Origin: Bacillus thuringiensis
Lineage (GTDB): Bacteria > Bacillota > Bacilli > Bacillales > Bacillaceae_G
Assembly: GCF_014932895.1 (NCBI RefSeq)
Contig: NZ_JACYOF010000004.1
Location: 186,001-250,000, forward strand
Direction: 5' to 3'
Length of the DNA: 64,000 nt
Shown here: in pieces, positions 9,526 to 18,498 of the stretch
Layout: the number at the start of each line of letters is the position of its first letter
Position numbering within the stretch: the stretch's first letter is position 1
Program-made: the position numbers and the translations under genes
The notes under the pieces: generated by a model
The model's input: only the letters and a program-made list of their open reading frames with translations
Database searches by the model: none
What the model was told of the DNA's origin: nothing

Positions 9526-10695
9526 ATGTCTATACTTTTAAAAGCTGGTGCAGATGCAGGAAATAATGGTTTGAAGTTAATGGTGAAAGGGCAGGACCCT
9601 ATTTTTATTCCGAGTATTTATTCTTTATATATAGGAGAGCCTACAGGACTGTTAGATGAGGCAGATGTTTCATTATCAGAATTAGAGAATCATATTGATG
9701 TGACCATAAGTTCTCCTTCACTAATGTTAAATAACGTACGATACATCGTTGGAGAAAAAGTGATTCAAGATCAATTAAAAGGTACTGAAGTGGAGAAGAA
9801 ATCAAATAAATCTACTGATGAACTGATGGTCATTACAATACTTTCAGGTTTAGCAATAAGTGCTATGCGTCAAAGTTCAACTTCTAGCCATATTAATATT
9901 CGATATGATCTATCTGTCGCACTTCCAATGCAACTTATTACACAAGAAATTGCTGCGGAAAATGCGAAACGTTATATGGGCAATCATAAAGTCGTTTTCC
10001 ATTACCCGAACGGACGCGATGTGACAATTAATGTTTCAATAGAGTTTTGTAAATGCCTTCCTGAAGGTGCTTCTGGAACGTGGGGCATTGTATATGATGA
10101 AGAAGGAAATGTTGTGAAACATAAAATAGAATGTGAACAAAATCAAGTTTCTGAAATTGATTTTGTAGATAAAACTTTATTGTCTTTTGATATTGGCGCG
10201 GGTACAACAGAAGAAGTCGTTTCGTTAGGAGTAAATTTCCGTCCTCAACTAAGTAAAGGGCTATCTTATGGTGTTAAAGAAACGTTGCTACAAATTATTA
10301 CGAGATGGAATAGGAAATATCCTACGAAAACGATTGATAGTATTACAGAGTTTAATCAAATTTATTTAAATGAAAAGCACCCAAGAAATGCGCTGTTAGT
10401 TGAAGAATCACAACCAGCACTTTTAGGGTTAGCTGCGCGCGTCGCAACAGATATTATAAATAAAATTGACGATATGAAGGATGATCCATACGTATTTATT
10501 TATGGTGGGGGCGCAGTTATCATTAAAAATAGCTTGAAAATGATTCTAAAACAAAAAGGACGCCTAAAAAATGTAATCTTTGTAGATAATCCATTATTTA
10601 CAAATGCAAGAGGATTATTAGTCTATACTTGTTCGCCAAAGTATAGAGAGCATAAGCAAAAAGAGTTAGGATTTACAAACTTAACGATAAGTTAG
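9526..10695 (+). CDS. Actin-like ParM/Alp family ATPase
   Basis: 389 aa actin-fold protein. Phosphate-1 motif GADAGNNGLKLM (residues 8-19), phosphate-2 motif FDIGAGTTEE near 223, and adenosine motif YGGGAVII near 326 are visible. The family polymerises into filaments that push apart plasmid copies; nucleotide-driven filament formation is expected here. The 111 aa gene 11 bases downstream looks like its DNA-binding adaptor. Start ATG follows TTAGGGGG. No replication gene or phage structural gene is nearby, so this is a chromosomal copy of a segregation-type pair. Confidence 0.85.
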   Translation: MSILLKAGADAGNNGLKLMVKGQDPIFIPSIYSLYIGEPTGLLDEADVSLSELENHIDVTISSPSLMLNNVRYIVGEKVIQDQLKGTEVEKKSNKSTDELMVITILSGLAISAMRQSSTSSHINIRYDLSVALPMQLITQEIAAENAKRYMGNHKVVFHYPNGRDVTINVSIEFCKCLPEGASGTWGIVYDEEGNVVKHKIECEQNQVSEIDFVDKTLLSFDIGAGTTEEVVSLGVNFRPQLSKGLSYGVKETLLQIITRWNRKYPTKTIDSITEFNQIYLNEKHPRNALLVEESQPALLGLAARVATDIINKIDDMKDDPYVFIYGGGAVIIKNSLKMILKQKGRLKNVIFVDNPLFTNARGLLVYTCSPKYREHKQKELGFTNLTIS

Positions 10696-10706
10696 TTGGT
10701 GGAAGT

Positions 10707-11042
10707 ATGCGATCTAGGCGATATAAACGTGGTGATCGAATAAAAATAAATATTCATAAATCGGTATCACCTGAAATGATTGCATGGCTTAATAAACAAT
10801 CTAATCCAACTAATTTCTTTTTCTTTGCAGCACAGCAATTGTTTAAACAAGTAGGAGATATTGATGTATCGAAAGCCTTGCCAAGTAGTCATGTTTTTTC
10901 TTTATACGTAGAACCGTCATCTATACTAAAAGTTGAAGTGAATCCATTTAAACATGTCCCACTAGAAGCGAGTAAATCCACCGAAAATGTAAAAAAAAAA
11001 TCGTGGGAATCTGTTGATCAATTAGATTGTCCGTTTTTTTAA
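10707..11042 (+). CDS. Small RHH-like partner of the actin-like protein
   Basis: 111 aa basic protein. The N-terminal segment RIKINIHKSVSPEMIAWLNKQ followed by a helix with FFFFAAQQLF has the beta-helix-helix pattern of ribbon-helix-helix partition adaptors (ParR/AlfB/Alp7R type). The C-terminal half is Ser/Lys-rich and could touch the filament. Starts 11 bases after the actin-like gene and ends at a strong terminator, so the two form a closed operon. The role is inferred from position and N-terminal pattern. Confidence 0.6.
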   Translation: MRSRRYKRGDRIKINIHKSVSPEMIAWLNKQSNPTNFFFFAAQQLFKQVGDIDVSKALPSSHVFSLYVEPSSILKVEVNPFKHVPLEASKSTENVKKKSWESVDQLDCPFF

Positions 11043-11060
11043 ACATAGAAAAATAAATAA

Positions 11061-11104
11061 AGCGCCCATCACTATACATACGGAGACAGTGATGGGCTTT
11101 TATT
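11061..11104 (+). terminator. Terminator of the actin-like operon
   Basis: GCCCATCACT / AGTGATGGGC perfect stem with a TTTTATT tail. Confidence 0.9.
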
Positions 11105-11163
11105 AGTGTGTGTCTAAAATGAGGCACAATACAATTTGTGTCCCTTATAACAGTTGATTTTAT

Positions 11164-12018
11164 TTACACTTTGGATGTATGTTCTGAAACTGCTTTAATA
11201 ATTTCTTTCCAGTCATCAGGATGATTTTCATGTCCTGCCCCTTCAAGAGTTAATAGTGTTACATTTGGAATTTCGTCAATCAGTGCGAGTCCATGTTCAA
11301 ATGGAAGTGCTGTGTCGTCGGTACCATGTATTACTAAAGTAGGTGTTTTTACAGATTGAAGTACGCCTTCATAAACATCATCACCTTGAAGTAAAGCGTG
11401 ATTAAACATACTTAAGAGATTGTTAGCTCTTTCTATTTCTTGCTTTACTTGGGTATAAACTCTGTTTTCATCAAATGTCCGTTTTGATCCGCATAAAAGA
11501 CGAGAGCCCGAAACTAAATACTCTGCCACAGCGCTTTGATTCGTCCAATCTATATTTGTACCATTAGCATGATGTATCAAAATTCTTTCATCCATCGGAG
11601 GCAAATCGCGAGTGTTGTTATCAGATCCAATTACACTTGTTGCCAGTAAAGTTAACGTTAAAATTCTTTCAGGATGATTTACCGCGGCAATTTGAGAAAT
11701 CATACCGCCTAACGACATACCAAATAGGTGCGCATGATCAATATGATAAGCATTTAGCACTCCGATTGCATCTTCAGCCATATCAGCTACAGTATAATTA
11801 GAAGTTCCAGGTTCATATGTAACAGATCGCCCTACATCACGGTTATCATAGCGGATTACAAATCTCCCTGTACTAGCCAACCTCTCACAAAATTCTTGAT
11901 CCCAATAAATCATGGAACACGTAGCTCCCATAATTAATAAAATTGCTGGATGATTAGGATCGCCGAAGCTTTCTGTACATATATCAATACCATTGATTTT
12001 GAAAAACTTCTCACTCAT
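11164..12018 (-). CDS. Alpha/beta hydrolase
   Basis: 284 aa single-domain hydrolase. Oxyanion region ILLIMGATCSMIYW, nucleophile elbow GMSLGG, acidic residue in VIHGTDDTALP and histidine in LEGAGHENHPDDW give a complete Ser-Asp-His triad. Resembles the aclacinomycin-methylesterase/RdmC-like group; substrate unknown. ATG 12018 follows GGAGAG with 6-base spacing; the in-frame ATG at 12048 lacks a site. Monocistronic. Confidence 0.82.
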   Translation of the reverse strand: MSEKFFKINGIDICTESFGDPNHPAILLIMGATCSMIYWDQEFCERLASTGRFVIRYDNRDVGRSVTYEPGTSNYTVADMAEDAIGVLNAYHIDHAHLFGMSLGGMISQIAAVNHPERILTLTLLATSVIGSDNNTRDLPPMDERILIHHANGTNIDWTNQSAVAEYLVSGSRLLCGSKRTFDENRVYTQVKQEIERANNLLSMFNHALLQGDDVYEGVLQSVKTPTLVIHGTDDTALPFEHGLALIDEIPNVTLLTLEGAGHENHPDDWKEIIKAVSEHTSKV

Positions 12019-12230
12019 CGTTTTCTCTCCATTCTTTTTGAAATTCATTAATAAAATAAAGAAAATATAATATAATGCTGAGTGTTTCGTAGGCGTAAAT
12101 TAGATTGGATTAAAGTAAAGTTTTTTTGCATTTTGATGCTTTATTAGAATGGTAGCATACATAACACCTCCAAACATATTTATTGTCATTTGAAACGAAA
12201 TATTTTGAAAAATAATTGTAAGTTATTAAA

Positions 12231-12388
12231 ATAAAGTGAAACTTTAATCAGTGGGGGTTTTCTTCATCCCCCACTGATTATCAGCCCGCACCAATCGGGC
12301 TTTTACGGGCAGTTGCTCCCCCACCTAACTTCTTTGCTTTCGCTGAATTTTGAGGTAGGGGTCTTACTGCCCGTTAATGCGGGATAAA
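12231..12388 (-). repeat. bcr1 repeat, full copy
   Basis: 158 bp element with ATAAA at both ends (12231-12235 and 12384-12388), the TTTAT-type flank known for bcr1. Internal pairs CAGTGGGGG/CCCCCACTG and GCCCGT/ACGGGC can fold into a long structure. Matches the copies at 19648 and 47651. It ends 18 bases before the ATG of the truncated dehydrogenase. Confidence 0.9.
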
Positions 12389-12406
12389 CAGCAAGGAGGA
12401 GAGGAA

Positions 12407-12566
12407 ATGAAAGCAATGGTTATTGATCAATATGGTAGTGTTGAAGAATTAAAAGAAAGACAAGTTCCAAAACCAGTTGTTACATGTAATGAGGTATTAA
12501 TACGCATACATGCAACATCTGTGAATCCTGTTGATTGGAAAATAAGAAAGGGAGAATTTACTTCTT
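12407..12566 (+). pseudogene. N-terminal scrap of a zinc-type quinone oxidoreductase
   Basis: Codes MKAMVIDQYGSVEELKERQ and then NEVLIRIHATSVNPVDWKIRKGE, the first ~50 residues of medium-chain dehydrogenase/quinone oxidoreductases (normally 310-340 aa). Homology stops near 12555, where the sequence runs into the tail of a methyltransferase remnant on the other strand. A good ribosome site (AAGGAGGAG) remains. A deletion removed the rest. Confidence 0.8.
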
Positions 12567-12567
12567 T

Positions 12568-13154
12568 CTATTCAGCATAAACGTGTTTTAGTGAAAGTAT
12601 CATTTCTTCAGTAGAAAGATTAATTTCAACTAACACATCTAATTCTTGATTTGTTTCCAAGTCGATTTCTTGAATGTTAGAGTTGACTATTAAACAGTTG
12701 ATACCACCATTCTTTGTCCCATCTTTCATAGAATGAAGTACTTTCTTAAAATCTTCTTCAGATTTGACGTGCTCTAAACTTGATACTGCAACGATGTAGT
12801 CATAAGTGATAGGAGCAATATAATAGTCTTCAATTGCTGATTGTTCCGCTTTTATTCCTTCAAATACACCATGTTCTTTGCTGTAAATTTGTAATTTCGT
12901 TAAAGCTGAATCAAGTAGATCTACACAAGTAACAGTACCACCAGAATTCATGATTTTTTGAGCGATTGGAATACTATTTCTACCGACTCCTGAGCCAAGG
13001 TCAAGTACTTGCAAGTTGTGCTGTTTTTCAAAAAATCCATAACTGTTTTAACAGGTTTATAAAGCAAAGATCCAACTTCCAATAGTTTATATTGTTCATA
13101 ACATAGATCATGATACTTTTTCTCTTCCGTTCTTATGTAATCGGTTCTGTTCAT
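12568..13154 (-). pseudogene. SAM-dependent methyltransferase, frameshifted and truncated
   Basis: Reading from 13154 the frame gives MNRTDYIRTEEKKYHDLCYE up to VMDFLKN. The motif I segment QVLDLGSGVGRNSIPIA continues in another frame. The break fits loss of one A from the A run at about 13025-13035 (TTGAAAAACAGCAC). The C-terminal part ends early at the junction with the dehydrogenase scrap. The ATG overlaps the stop of the SMP-30 gene by 4 bases, so they once formed an operon. Confidence 0.85.
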
Positions 13155-14062
13155 AGTGTTTCAGCTCCAATATTTTCATAGCGAAATGGGTATGTCGGAC
13201 AGCCTTTCACATTTGTTTGAATTCGAAAAATACCACCAGCATGGGGGTACTGTTTTAATTCCTCATCCGTCATTCTCGTTCTGGCAGTTGTAACATATAA
13301 ATCAGTTAAATCGGATCCTCCAAATGTGCACGATGTTACAAATAACGCAGGGATAGGAATACTTACAACTTGTTTTCCAGTCATAGGGTTCCACCTAGTA
13401 ACCTTTGAACCTCCCCAATGCGCAATCCACAAACAGCCTTCTTCATCAATTGTCATACCATCAGGAAGACCGTCATTTTCGGGGAAAAGGATAACATCAC
13501 TTGGATTACGAATTTCTCCAGTATGTATGTCATAATCAAAACGAACAACTTTCTTAGTAGGCGTATCAATAAAATAAAGAAATGTATGATCAGGAGACCA
13601 AGCGATGCCGTTTGATGTATTAACACGTACAATTTTTTTATCTGCGGTGAAATTATTATGTAAGCAATACAAGGAACCAGCCGCATGAATGCCGTATAAG
13701 TCTGTAGTGCCTGCCCAAAAACGGCCAGCTGGATCGCATTTCCCGTCATTAAAACGATTTTCTAATAAATGTGGTTCGGGATCATAAATATGTGTGAGTT
13801 TTTCTGTATTTAAATTAAGAGAGTAAAATCCCCCTTCCATAGCTAGAAGTACAACATCATCTAAATATGGAACAACACAACCGACTTGCTGATTCAGAGC
13901 AATCACCCGGTTCGTATTATTAGCAGGATTATAAATGCATAATTTTTTCTCGATAATATCAACCCAGTATAAAAGTTGTTTCGTATCATTCCAACATGGT
14001 CCTTCAGCTAAACTAGCCTTAGTATCTAAAACCAATTCTATATTTCTAAACAAGAAGTTCAC
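13151..14062 (-). CDS. SMP-30/gluconolactonase-like beta-propeller protein
   Basis: 303 aa six-bladed propeller of the SMP-30/LRE family. Metal ligand positions are recognisable: E20 in SLAEGPCW, N in VNTSNGIAWS, and D in GLPDGMTID. Family members are Ca/Zn-dependent lactonases acting on sugar lactones; the substrate cannot be told. First gene of a former two-gene unit with the broken methyltransferase. Confidence 0.87.
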   Translation of the reverse strand: MNFLFRNIELVLDTKASLAEGPCWNDTKQLLYWVDIIEKKLCIYNPANNTNRVIALNQQVGCVVPYLDDVVLLAMEGGFYSLNLNTEKLTHIYDPEPHLLENRFNDGKCDPAGRFWAGTTDLYGIHAAGSLYCLHNNFTADKKIVRVNTSNGIAWSPDHTFLYFIDTPTKKVVRFDYDIHTGEIRNPSDVILFPENDGLPDGMTIDEEGCLWIAHWGGSKVTRWNPMTGKQVVSIPIPALFVTSCTFGGSDLTDLYVTTARTRMTDEELKQYPHAGGIFRIQTNVKGCPTYPFRYENIGAETL

Positions 14063-14204
14063 CTCGATTTTTTTAGATATCTATATAGTTCAATAAAAAT
14101 AGATGTAAACCTTTAGTTGAAATAACATTAAGATTTATGATGTGGAAAAGAGGCTTTCTCAAGTAATTCAAAAATTGCATATAACTATGGGGAGGAAAAT
14201 ACAT

Positions 14205-14369
14205 ATGATGTTTTATGAAATTATTTGCTTCTCATGTAAGAATGTATTTCGTGTTTACGAAGGCAGTGAAAAATATAAGCGATTTAAAGAGAAACCGAAA
14301 GGGACATATTGTTGTGATAAGTGTAGTCACAAAATTCAATTAGAAGCGATAAAACATTTTTTCAGATAG
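14205..14369 (+). CDS. Small zinc-ribbon protein, YlaI/DUF2197-like
   Basis: 54 aa with two CxxC pairs (CFSCKN near residue 8 and CCDKC near 38), spaced like a zinc ribbon and similar to the YlaI/DUF2197 family of bacilli. ATG 14205 follows GGGGAGG (14188-14194); in-frame ATGs at 14142 and 14187 lie before that site. Function unknown. Confidence 0.6.
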   Translation: MMFYEIICFSCKNVFRVYEGSEKYKRFKEKPKGTYCCDKCSHKIQLEAIKHFFR

Positions 14370-14451
14370 TTATATGCTATTTGTTTCTGTTCAGAAAAAT
14401 TTGACAGTGAATACGTAATAGATTAACATATGTAAAAACTAATATTAAAAC

Positions 14452-14738
14452 TGGCATTGAAGAGAAGAGTAGTTAAGAAAGAGTACATACAGAGAGCTCT
14501 GGTAGCTGAGAAAGAGCGGTATACATCTTAATGAAAAAAGACTTGGAGCTGCGCAAGGAACTAATTTGTTTAGGGATGGTGCGACGGGTTCTCCCGTTAT
14601 AGAGATAGGGTATAAGCATATTTTGCCGTACCTGAAGAGGTTAATATGGTGACGTATTAACAAACTGAGGTGGTACCGCGAAGCTAATAACTCTCGTCCT
14701 CAAGATGAATAATCTTGGGGGTGGGAGTTTTTTTTTTG
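14452..14738 (+). promoter_or_regulatory. T-box leader of class I lysyl-tRNA synthetase
   Basis: Complete T-box riboswitch. The antiterminator T-box motif TGAGGTGGTACCGCG is at 14666-14680. Stem I has a distal loop in GCTCTGGTAGCTGAGAAAGAGC. The intrinsic terminator CTCGTCCTCAAGAT/ATCTTGGGGGTGGGAG is followed by ten T. The 3' side of the presumed specifier loop is GAAAAAAGAC, compatible with a lysine AAA/AAG specifier. A lysK T-box has been described in B. cereus. Here the leader is intact but the gene behind it is gutted. Confidence 0.93.
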
Positions 14739-14787
14739 CATAAAACTGAAAATATAAAAACAAAAACACAATTGAGGTGAGGAACAT

Positions 14788-15120
14788 ATGCATTGGGCGT
14801 ATGAGGTAGCATATGAATTAATTAGAAAACATCCAAACAAAGAAACTTTCGTTTGCGCATCTGGAATAAGTCCATCTGGTTCTGTTCATATCGGGAACTT
14901 TCGTGAAATAGTAACGACTTATTTCGTTGTTAGGGCGCTTCAAGATTTAGGGAAAAAGACTCGTTTTATATTTTCATGGGATGAAATAATGAAAGAAAAT
15001 CAAAAACAATTGTTTGTTATTATATATAGGCTCATTATGAATCAATCAAGTGGCCCGCGTATACCACTACTTATACATGTTGTCGGAGTTGAAAAATTTG
15101 TCTCATTATTAGATTTCTAG
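14788..15120 (+). pseudogene. lysK: Class I lysyl-tRNA synthetase with large internal deletion
   Basis: The frame begins with the LysRS-I N-terminus: MHWAYEVAYELIRKH, then the class I HIGH-type signature SGSVHIGNFRE and TRFIFSWDE. After about 67 residues homology breaks; the last ~25 residues (SGPRIPLLIHVVGVEKFVSLLDF) look like the C-terminal end. The full protein is about 530 aa, so roughly 430 codons with the KMSKS region are gone. It cannot be an active synthetase. The ribosome site GAGGTGAGG and the upstream T-box remain. Confidence 0.85.
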
Positions 15121-15136
15121 AGTCAGATACAAAAAC

Positions 15137-15170
15137 AACGCAAGTACTTATAAAAATAAGTGCTTGCGTT
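15137..15170. terminator. Bidirectional terminator-like hairpin
   Basis: AACGCAAGTACTTAT / ATAAGTGCTTGCGTT (one G-U pair), between the lysK remnant and the convergent cwlJ gene. Confidence 0.75.
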
Positions 15171-15183
15171 ACATAGTTCTTTA

Positions 15184-15612
15184 CTATCGCGAATACATCT
15201 TTGGACACTCATCGCCATTTGGTTCATAAAAACAATGACTTTTAAATTGCCCTGCAAACGGCTGATTATACCACTCGGGCGGGCAAGCTCCGACTGGACG
15301 GAAATACCAAAGAGCCCATCTTGCTGGCCAGCGCCATTCACCTTGTAAAACTCGTCTTGCGATTTCTTTTTCTGAGTCACGAGCACGTTGATAAAAGTAT
15401 CCGTATTGAACCGCTTCAAATCCGCCAGGGCTTTGATACACAGCATCGCGTACTGTACGGATCTGTTTAAAATCTAAGCAATCACAAAATACACGGTTTA
15501 CTACAACACATCCAACAAGTTGTTCTCCTTGTCGACCTTCGCCTTCAGCTTCAGCACGTATTAAACGTGCAAGTAATTCAACGTCACTTTCGTTGTATGG
15601 AATAAGGGGCAT
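15184..15612 (-). CDS. cwlJ: Cell wall hydrolase, CwlJ paralogue
   Basis: 142 aa SleB/CwlJ catalytic domain with no signal peptide, as in CwlJ. Features: LLARLIRAEAEGEGRQGEQLVG with the catalytic glutamate, QSPGGFEAVQYGYFYQRA, and ALWYFRPVGACPPEWY. CwlJ enzymes sit in the spore coat and cleave cortex during Ca-DPA germination. The main cwlJ of this group is followed by gerQ; no gerQ is here, so this is likely the second copy (CwlJ2). Confidence 0.88.
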   Translation of the reverse strand: MPLIPYNESDVELLARLIRAEAEGEGRQGEQLVGCVVVNRVFCDCLDFKQIRTVRDAVYQSPGGFEAVQYGYFYQRARDSEKEIARRVLQGEWRWPARWALWYFRPVGACPPEWYNQPFAGQFKSHCFYEPNGDECPKMYSR

Positions 15613-15771
15613 AGTGATACCACCTTTCTTTACCTGTTATAGTAAAGAGTGTATGTTTCAAAATGAGCTAAGTGCTTTTTTCTTTGAAATTACTACTAAT
15701 TTTAAAAAGGAGCTTATACGGTTAAAAGCTAATTATTATATAGAAGATAAAAATGAAAAAGGAGAGGTACT

Positions 15772-16686
15772 ATGCATCGTATTCATAAAGACCATATCAT
15801 TTACGCAATGTCTCCACATAATGAGCCATGTATGGAAGTAGAACCTGGGAGCAGGATTATATTTGAAACGTACGACTGCTTTGAAAATCAAATTGATTCT
15901 GAAGATGTTGTGTTTCAAGAACTAGATTGGGATCGAATTAATCCAGCGACTGGACCTGTATATATTAAAGACGCAGAACCTGGTGATATATTAGTCGTAA
16001 CGATTGAAAAGATTAAAATTGCAGAGCAGGGTGTTTTAACTACAGGTGCGAACCTTGGTGTAATTGGTGATGAGCTAAATGAAAATACAGTGAAAATTGT
16101 CCCAATACATAATGAACATGTTGTATTTTCAAATGAACTACGAATTCCAATTAATCCAATGATTGGTGTGATTGGTACTGCACCGAAAGAAGAGAGTATA
16201 TCATGTGGCACACCGCATGATCACGGCGGGAATATGGATTGTAAAGAGATAAAAGAAGGAACAACATTATTATTACCTGTAAATGTTCCAGGTGCTCTTT
16301 TAGCATTAGGTGATTTACACGCTGCAATGGGCGATGGTGAAATTGGTGTTAGTGGCGTGGAAGTTGCTGGAAAGGTAACTGTAACAGTTCAAACTATAAA
16401 AGGAAAAAAATGGCCACTACCAATGGCTATCCAAAAAGAAAAAATAATGACGATTGCTTCAGAGAAATTGTTAGATGATGCAGCTAGTCGCGCCGTACAT
16501 AATATGGTGACATTTTTACATGAAGAATTAGAAATGCCTAAAGCTGATGCAACTCTTTTATTATCAGCAGCAGGTAATTTAAAAGTTTGCCAAGTCGTGG
16601 ATCCGTTGAAAACGGCGCGGATGGAACTAGGGATGGATTATGTGAAGAAACTGGGATTTAATTTAAGTGAATTTCATATTAAATAA
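15772..16686 (+). CDS. Acetamidase/formamidase family protein
   Basis: 304 aa FmdA/AmdA-family amide hydrolase. The GDLHAAMGDGEIGVSGVEV block with the preceding TPHDHGGNMDC metal/active-site loop is characteristic. Likely releases ammonia from formamide or short amides; substrate not provable. AAAGGAGAGG lies 6 bases before the ATG. Monocistronic, with a terminator after it. Confidence 0.9.
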   Translation: MHRIHKDHIIYAMSPHNEPCMEVEPGSRIIFETYDCFENQIDSEDVVFQELDWDRINPATGPVYIKDAEPGDILVVTIEKIKIAEQGVLTTGANLGVIGDELNENTVKIVPIHNEHVVFSNELRIPINPMIGVIGTAPKEESISCGTPHDHGGNMDCKEIKEGTTLLLPVNVPGALLALGDLHAAMGDGEIGVSGVEVAGKVTVTVQTIKGKKWPLPMAIQKEKIMTIASEKLLDDAASRAVHNMVTFLHEELEMPKADATLLLSAAGNLKVCQVVDPLKTARMELGMDYVKKLGFNLSEFHIK

Positions 16687-16696
16687 GAAAAAAAGA

Positions 16697-16731
16697 AAAA
16701 GGATACTTTTATATAAAAGCATCCTTTTTTA
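16697..16731 (+). terminator. Rho-independent terminator
   Basis: AAAGGATGC-type stem (AAAGGATACTTTTATATAAAAGCATCCTTT) followed by T. Confidence 0.8.
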
Positions 16732-16810
16732 ATTTACGGATTCAATGAAAAGAGGTAGTATTTATTTTGTATAATTGTATATGATATCGTGGATTGAAAA
16801 GGAGTTAATA

Positions 16811-17518
16811 ATGGTTAAAATTATGATTGTAGAAGATGATATGAAAATTGCGGAACTATTATCAACATATATTGCGAAATACGGTTACCACGGAATTATT
16901 GTATCGGATTTTCAAAATGTATTAGATATTTTTTTAGAAGAACAACCAGAGTTAGTTTTATTAGATATTAATTTACCAAGTTTTGATGGATACTTTTGGT
17001 GTCGTCAAATTCGTGCGGTTTCTACATGTCCGATTTTATTTATCTCGGCCCGTGAAGGTACGATGGATCAAGTTATGGCGTTAGAAAATGGTGGCGATGA
17101 TTTTATTTCGAAGCCTTTCCATTATGAAATTGTAATGGCGAAAATTCGTAGTCATTTAAGACGTGCTTATGGAGATTATGCACCGAAATTAGAAGAACGA
17201 ATAGTTGAGCAACAAGGTCTTTGTTTATACCCCGAAAGACTTGTATTAAAGCTACGGAATCAAGAGATTGATATAACGAGAAATGAAGCCATTTTATTAG
17301 AAATGTTAATGAAAAATTATCCGCGCGTTGTGAGTAGAGAAGTGTTACTTAATAAATTATGGGATAGCGAATCTTATGTTGATGATAATACATTAAGTGT
17401 AAATACAACACGTGTGCGTAAAAAATTAAAAACGTTACATATTGAAGGAGCAATTGAAACGATTCGTAGTGTTGGATATAGACTGCATATTACTTGGGGA
17501 AAGGGTATAGAAAAATGA
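16811..17518 (+). CDS. OmpR-family response regulator (BceR type)
   Basis: 235 aa. Receiver domain 1-115: acidic pair ED near residue 8, phospho-acceptor D in LLDINLPSFDGY near 53, lysine in FISKPF near 101. C-terminal winged helix about 135-230 (ITRNEAILLEMLMKN, SVNTTRVRKKL). ATG 16811 follows AAGGAG; the upstream ATG 16775 is rejected. Overlaps the kinase start by 4 bases. With a short-loop kinase this is a Bce-type system; its likely target is the ABC transporter at 24172. Confidence 0.9.
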   Translation: MVKIMIVEDDMKIAELLSTYIAKYGYHGIIVSDFQNVLDIFLEEQPELVLLDINLPSFDGYFWCRQIRAVSTCPILFISAREGTMDQVMALENGGDDFISKPFHYEIVMAKIRSHLRRAYGDYAPKLEERIVEQQGLCLYPERLVLKLRNQEIDITRNEAILLEMLMKNYPRVVSREVLLNKLWDSESYVDDNTLSVNTTRVRKKLKTLHIEGAIETIRSVGYRLHITWGKGIEK

Positions 17519-18498
17519 TAAGGCTATTTATACGTGATCATATACCACTTATATGTTTTACTGTTTTCCAACTCCTAGCCATATTCCTTGTATATTGGTT
17601 TGATGGGCATAATCATATTACAACGGCATTATATGCAATGTTTTTAGGTGCTTTTTTTATGGTAAGTTATATATTATTTCGTTATTTTACACATCGATCT
17701 TTTTATGAACGGTTAGCAAATCCAATGCAATCTTTGGATGAATCTGTTCAAAAATCTGATTTTGCAGTTTTATCTACTGCTCTCCAAGATCTGCTCGAGG
17801 TGCAATATCGCCATTATCAAAATCAGTTACAATTACAAGAGAGAAAAAATAATGATCATTTAACCTTTATGAATCAGTGGATTCATCAAATGAAAACACC
17901 TTTATCTATAATAGAATTAATTACACAGGATGAAGTGGATTCGCGTTTTGAAAGTATAAATGAGGAAACAGATAGGTTGAAAAAAGGGTTAGAGATGGCT
18001 TTGTATGTCGCGCGTTTAGAAGCATTTACACAAGATTTTTATGTGGAAAGAGTACAACTACATAAAATAGTGAATGATGCCGTGCATGAACATAAACGCT
18101 TCTTTATCCGGAATTTTGTATATCCAGAGCTTGCAATCGATAAGGATATTGTTGTAGAAAGTGATGCGAAATGGTTACAATTTTTAATTGGACAAATAAT
18201 ATCGAATGCGATTAAATATTCATCAGGTAGTAGAGAAAAGATTAAAGTGAAAGCATGTAAGGAAGGGAATACAGTTGTGCTTGAAATTGCCGATAATGGC
18301 GTCGGGATACCGAAGCAAGATTTACCAAGGGTGTTTAAACCTTTCTTTACAGGAGAAAATGGTAGAGATTTTAAAGAATCAACTGGAATGGGACTACATC
18401 TTGTATATGAAATTACAAAACAATTAGGACATAGTGTAGAGATCCATTCAGAAGTTGGTAAAGGTACCGTTGTTCGAATTAAATTTTATAATGTATAA
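17515..18498 (+). CDS. Intramembrane-sensing histidine kinase (BceS type)
   Basis: 327 aa. Two membrane segments at about 12-30 and 37-56 with only a few residues between them, so no extracellular sensor: the BceS/intramembrane-sensing layout. Phospho-acceptor histidine in WIHQMKTPLS, ATP lid motifs NAIKYS, DNGVGIP and TGMGLHL follow. Such kinases take their signal from a BceAB-type transporter. The ATGA overlap with the regulator shows coupling. No transporter gene is adjacent; a Bce-type one lies 5.7 kb downstream. Confidence 0.88.
   Translation: MIRLFIRDHIPLICFTVFQLLAIFLVYWFDGHNHITTALYAMFLGAFFMVSYILFRYFTHRSFYERLANPMQSLDESVQKSDFAVLSTALQDLLEVQYRHYQNQLQLQERKNNDHLTFMNQWIHQMKTPLSIIELITQDEVDSRFESINEETDRLKKGLEMALYVARLEAFTQDFYVERVQLHKIVNDAVHEHKRFFIRNFVYPELAIDKDIVVESDAKWLQFLIGQIISNAIKYSSGSREKIKVKACKEGNTVVLEIADNGVGIPKQDLPRVFKPFFTGENGRDFKESTGMGLHLVYEITKQLGHSVEIHSEVGKGTVVRIKFYNV

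Noticed and set aside
15593-15841. + strand ORF overlapping the acetamidase start
   Set aside because: Overlaps two real genes, no ribosome site, composition unlike a protein.
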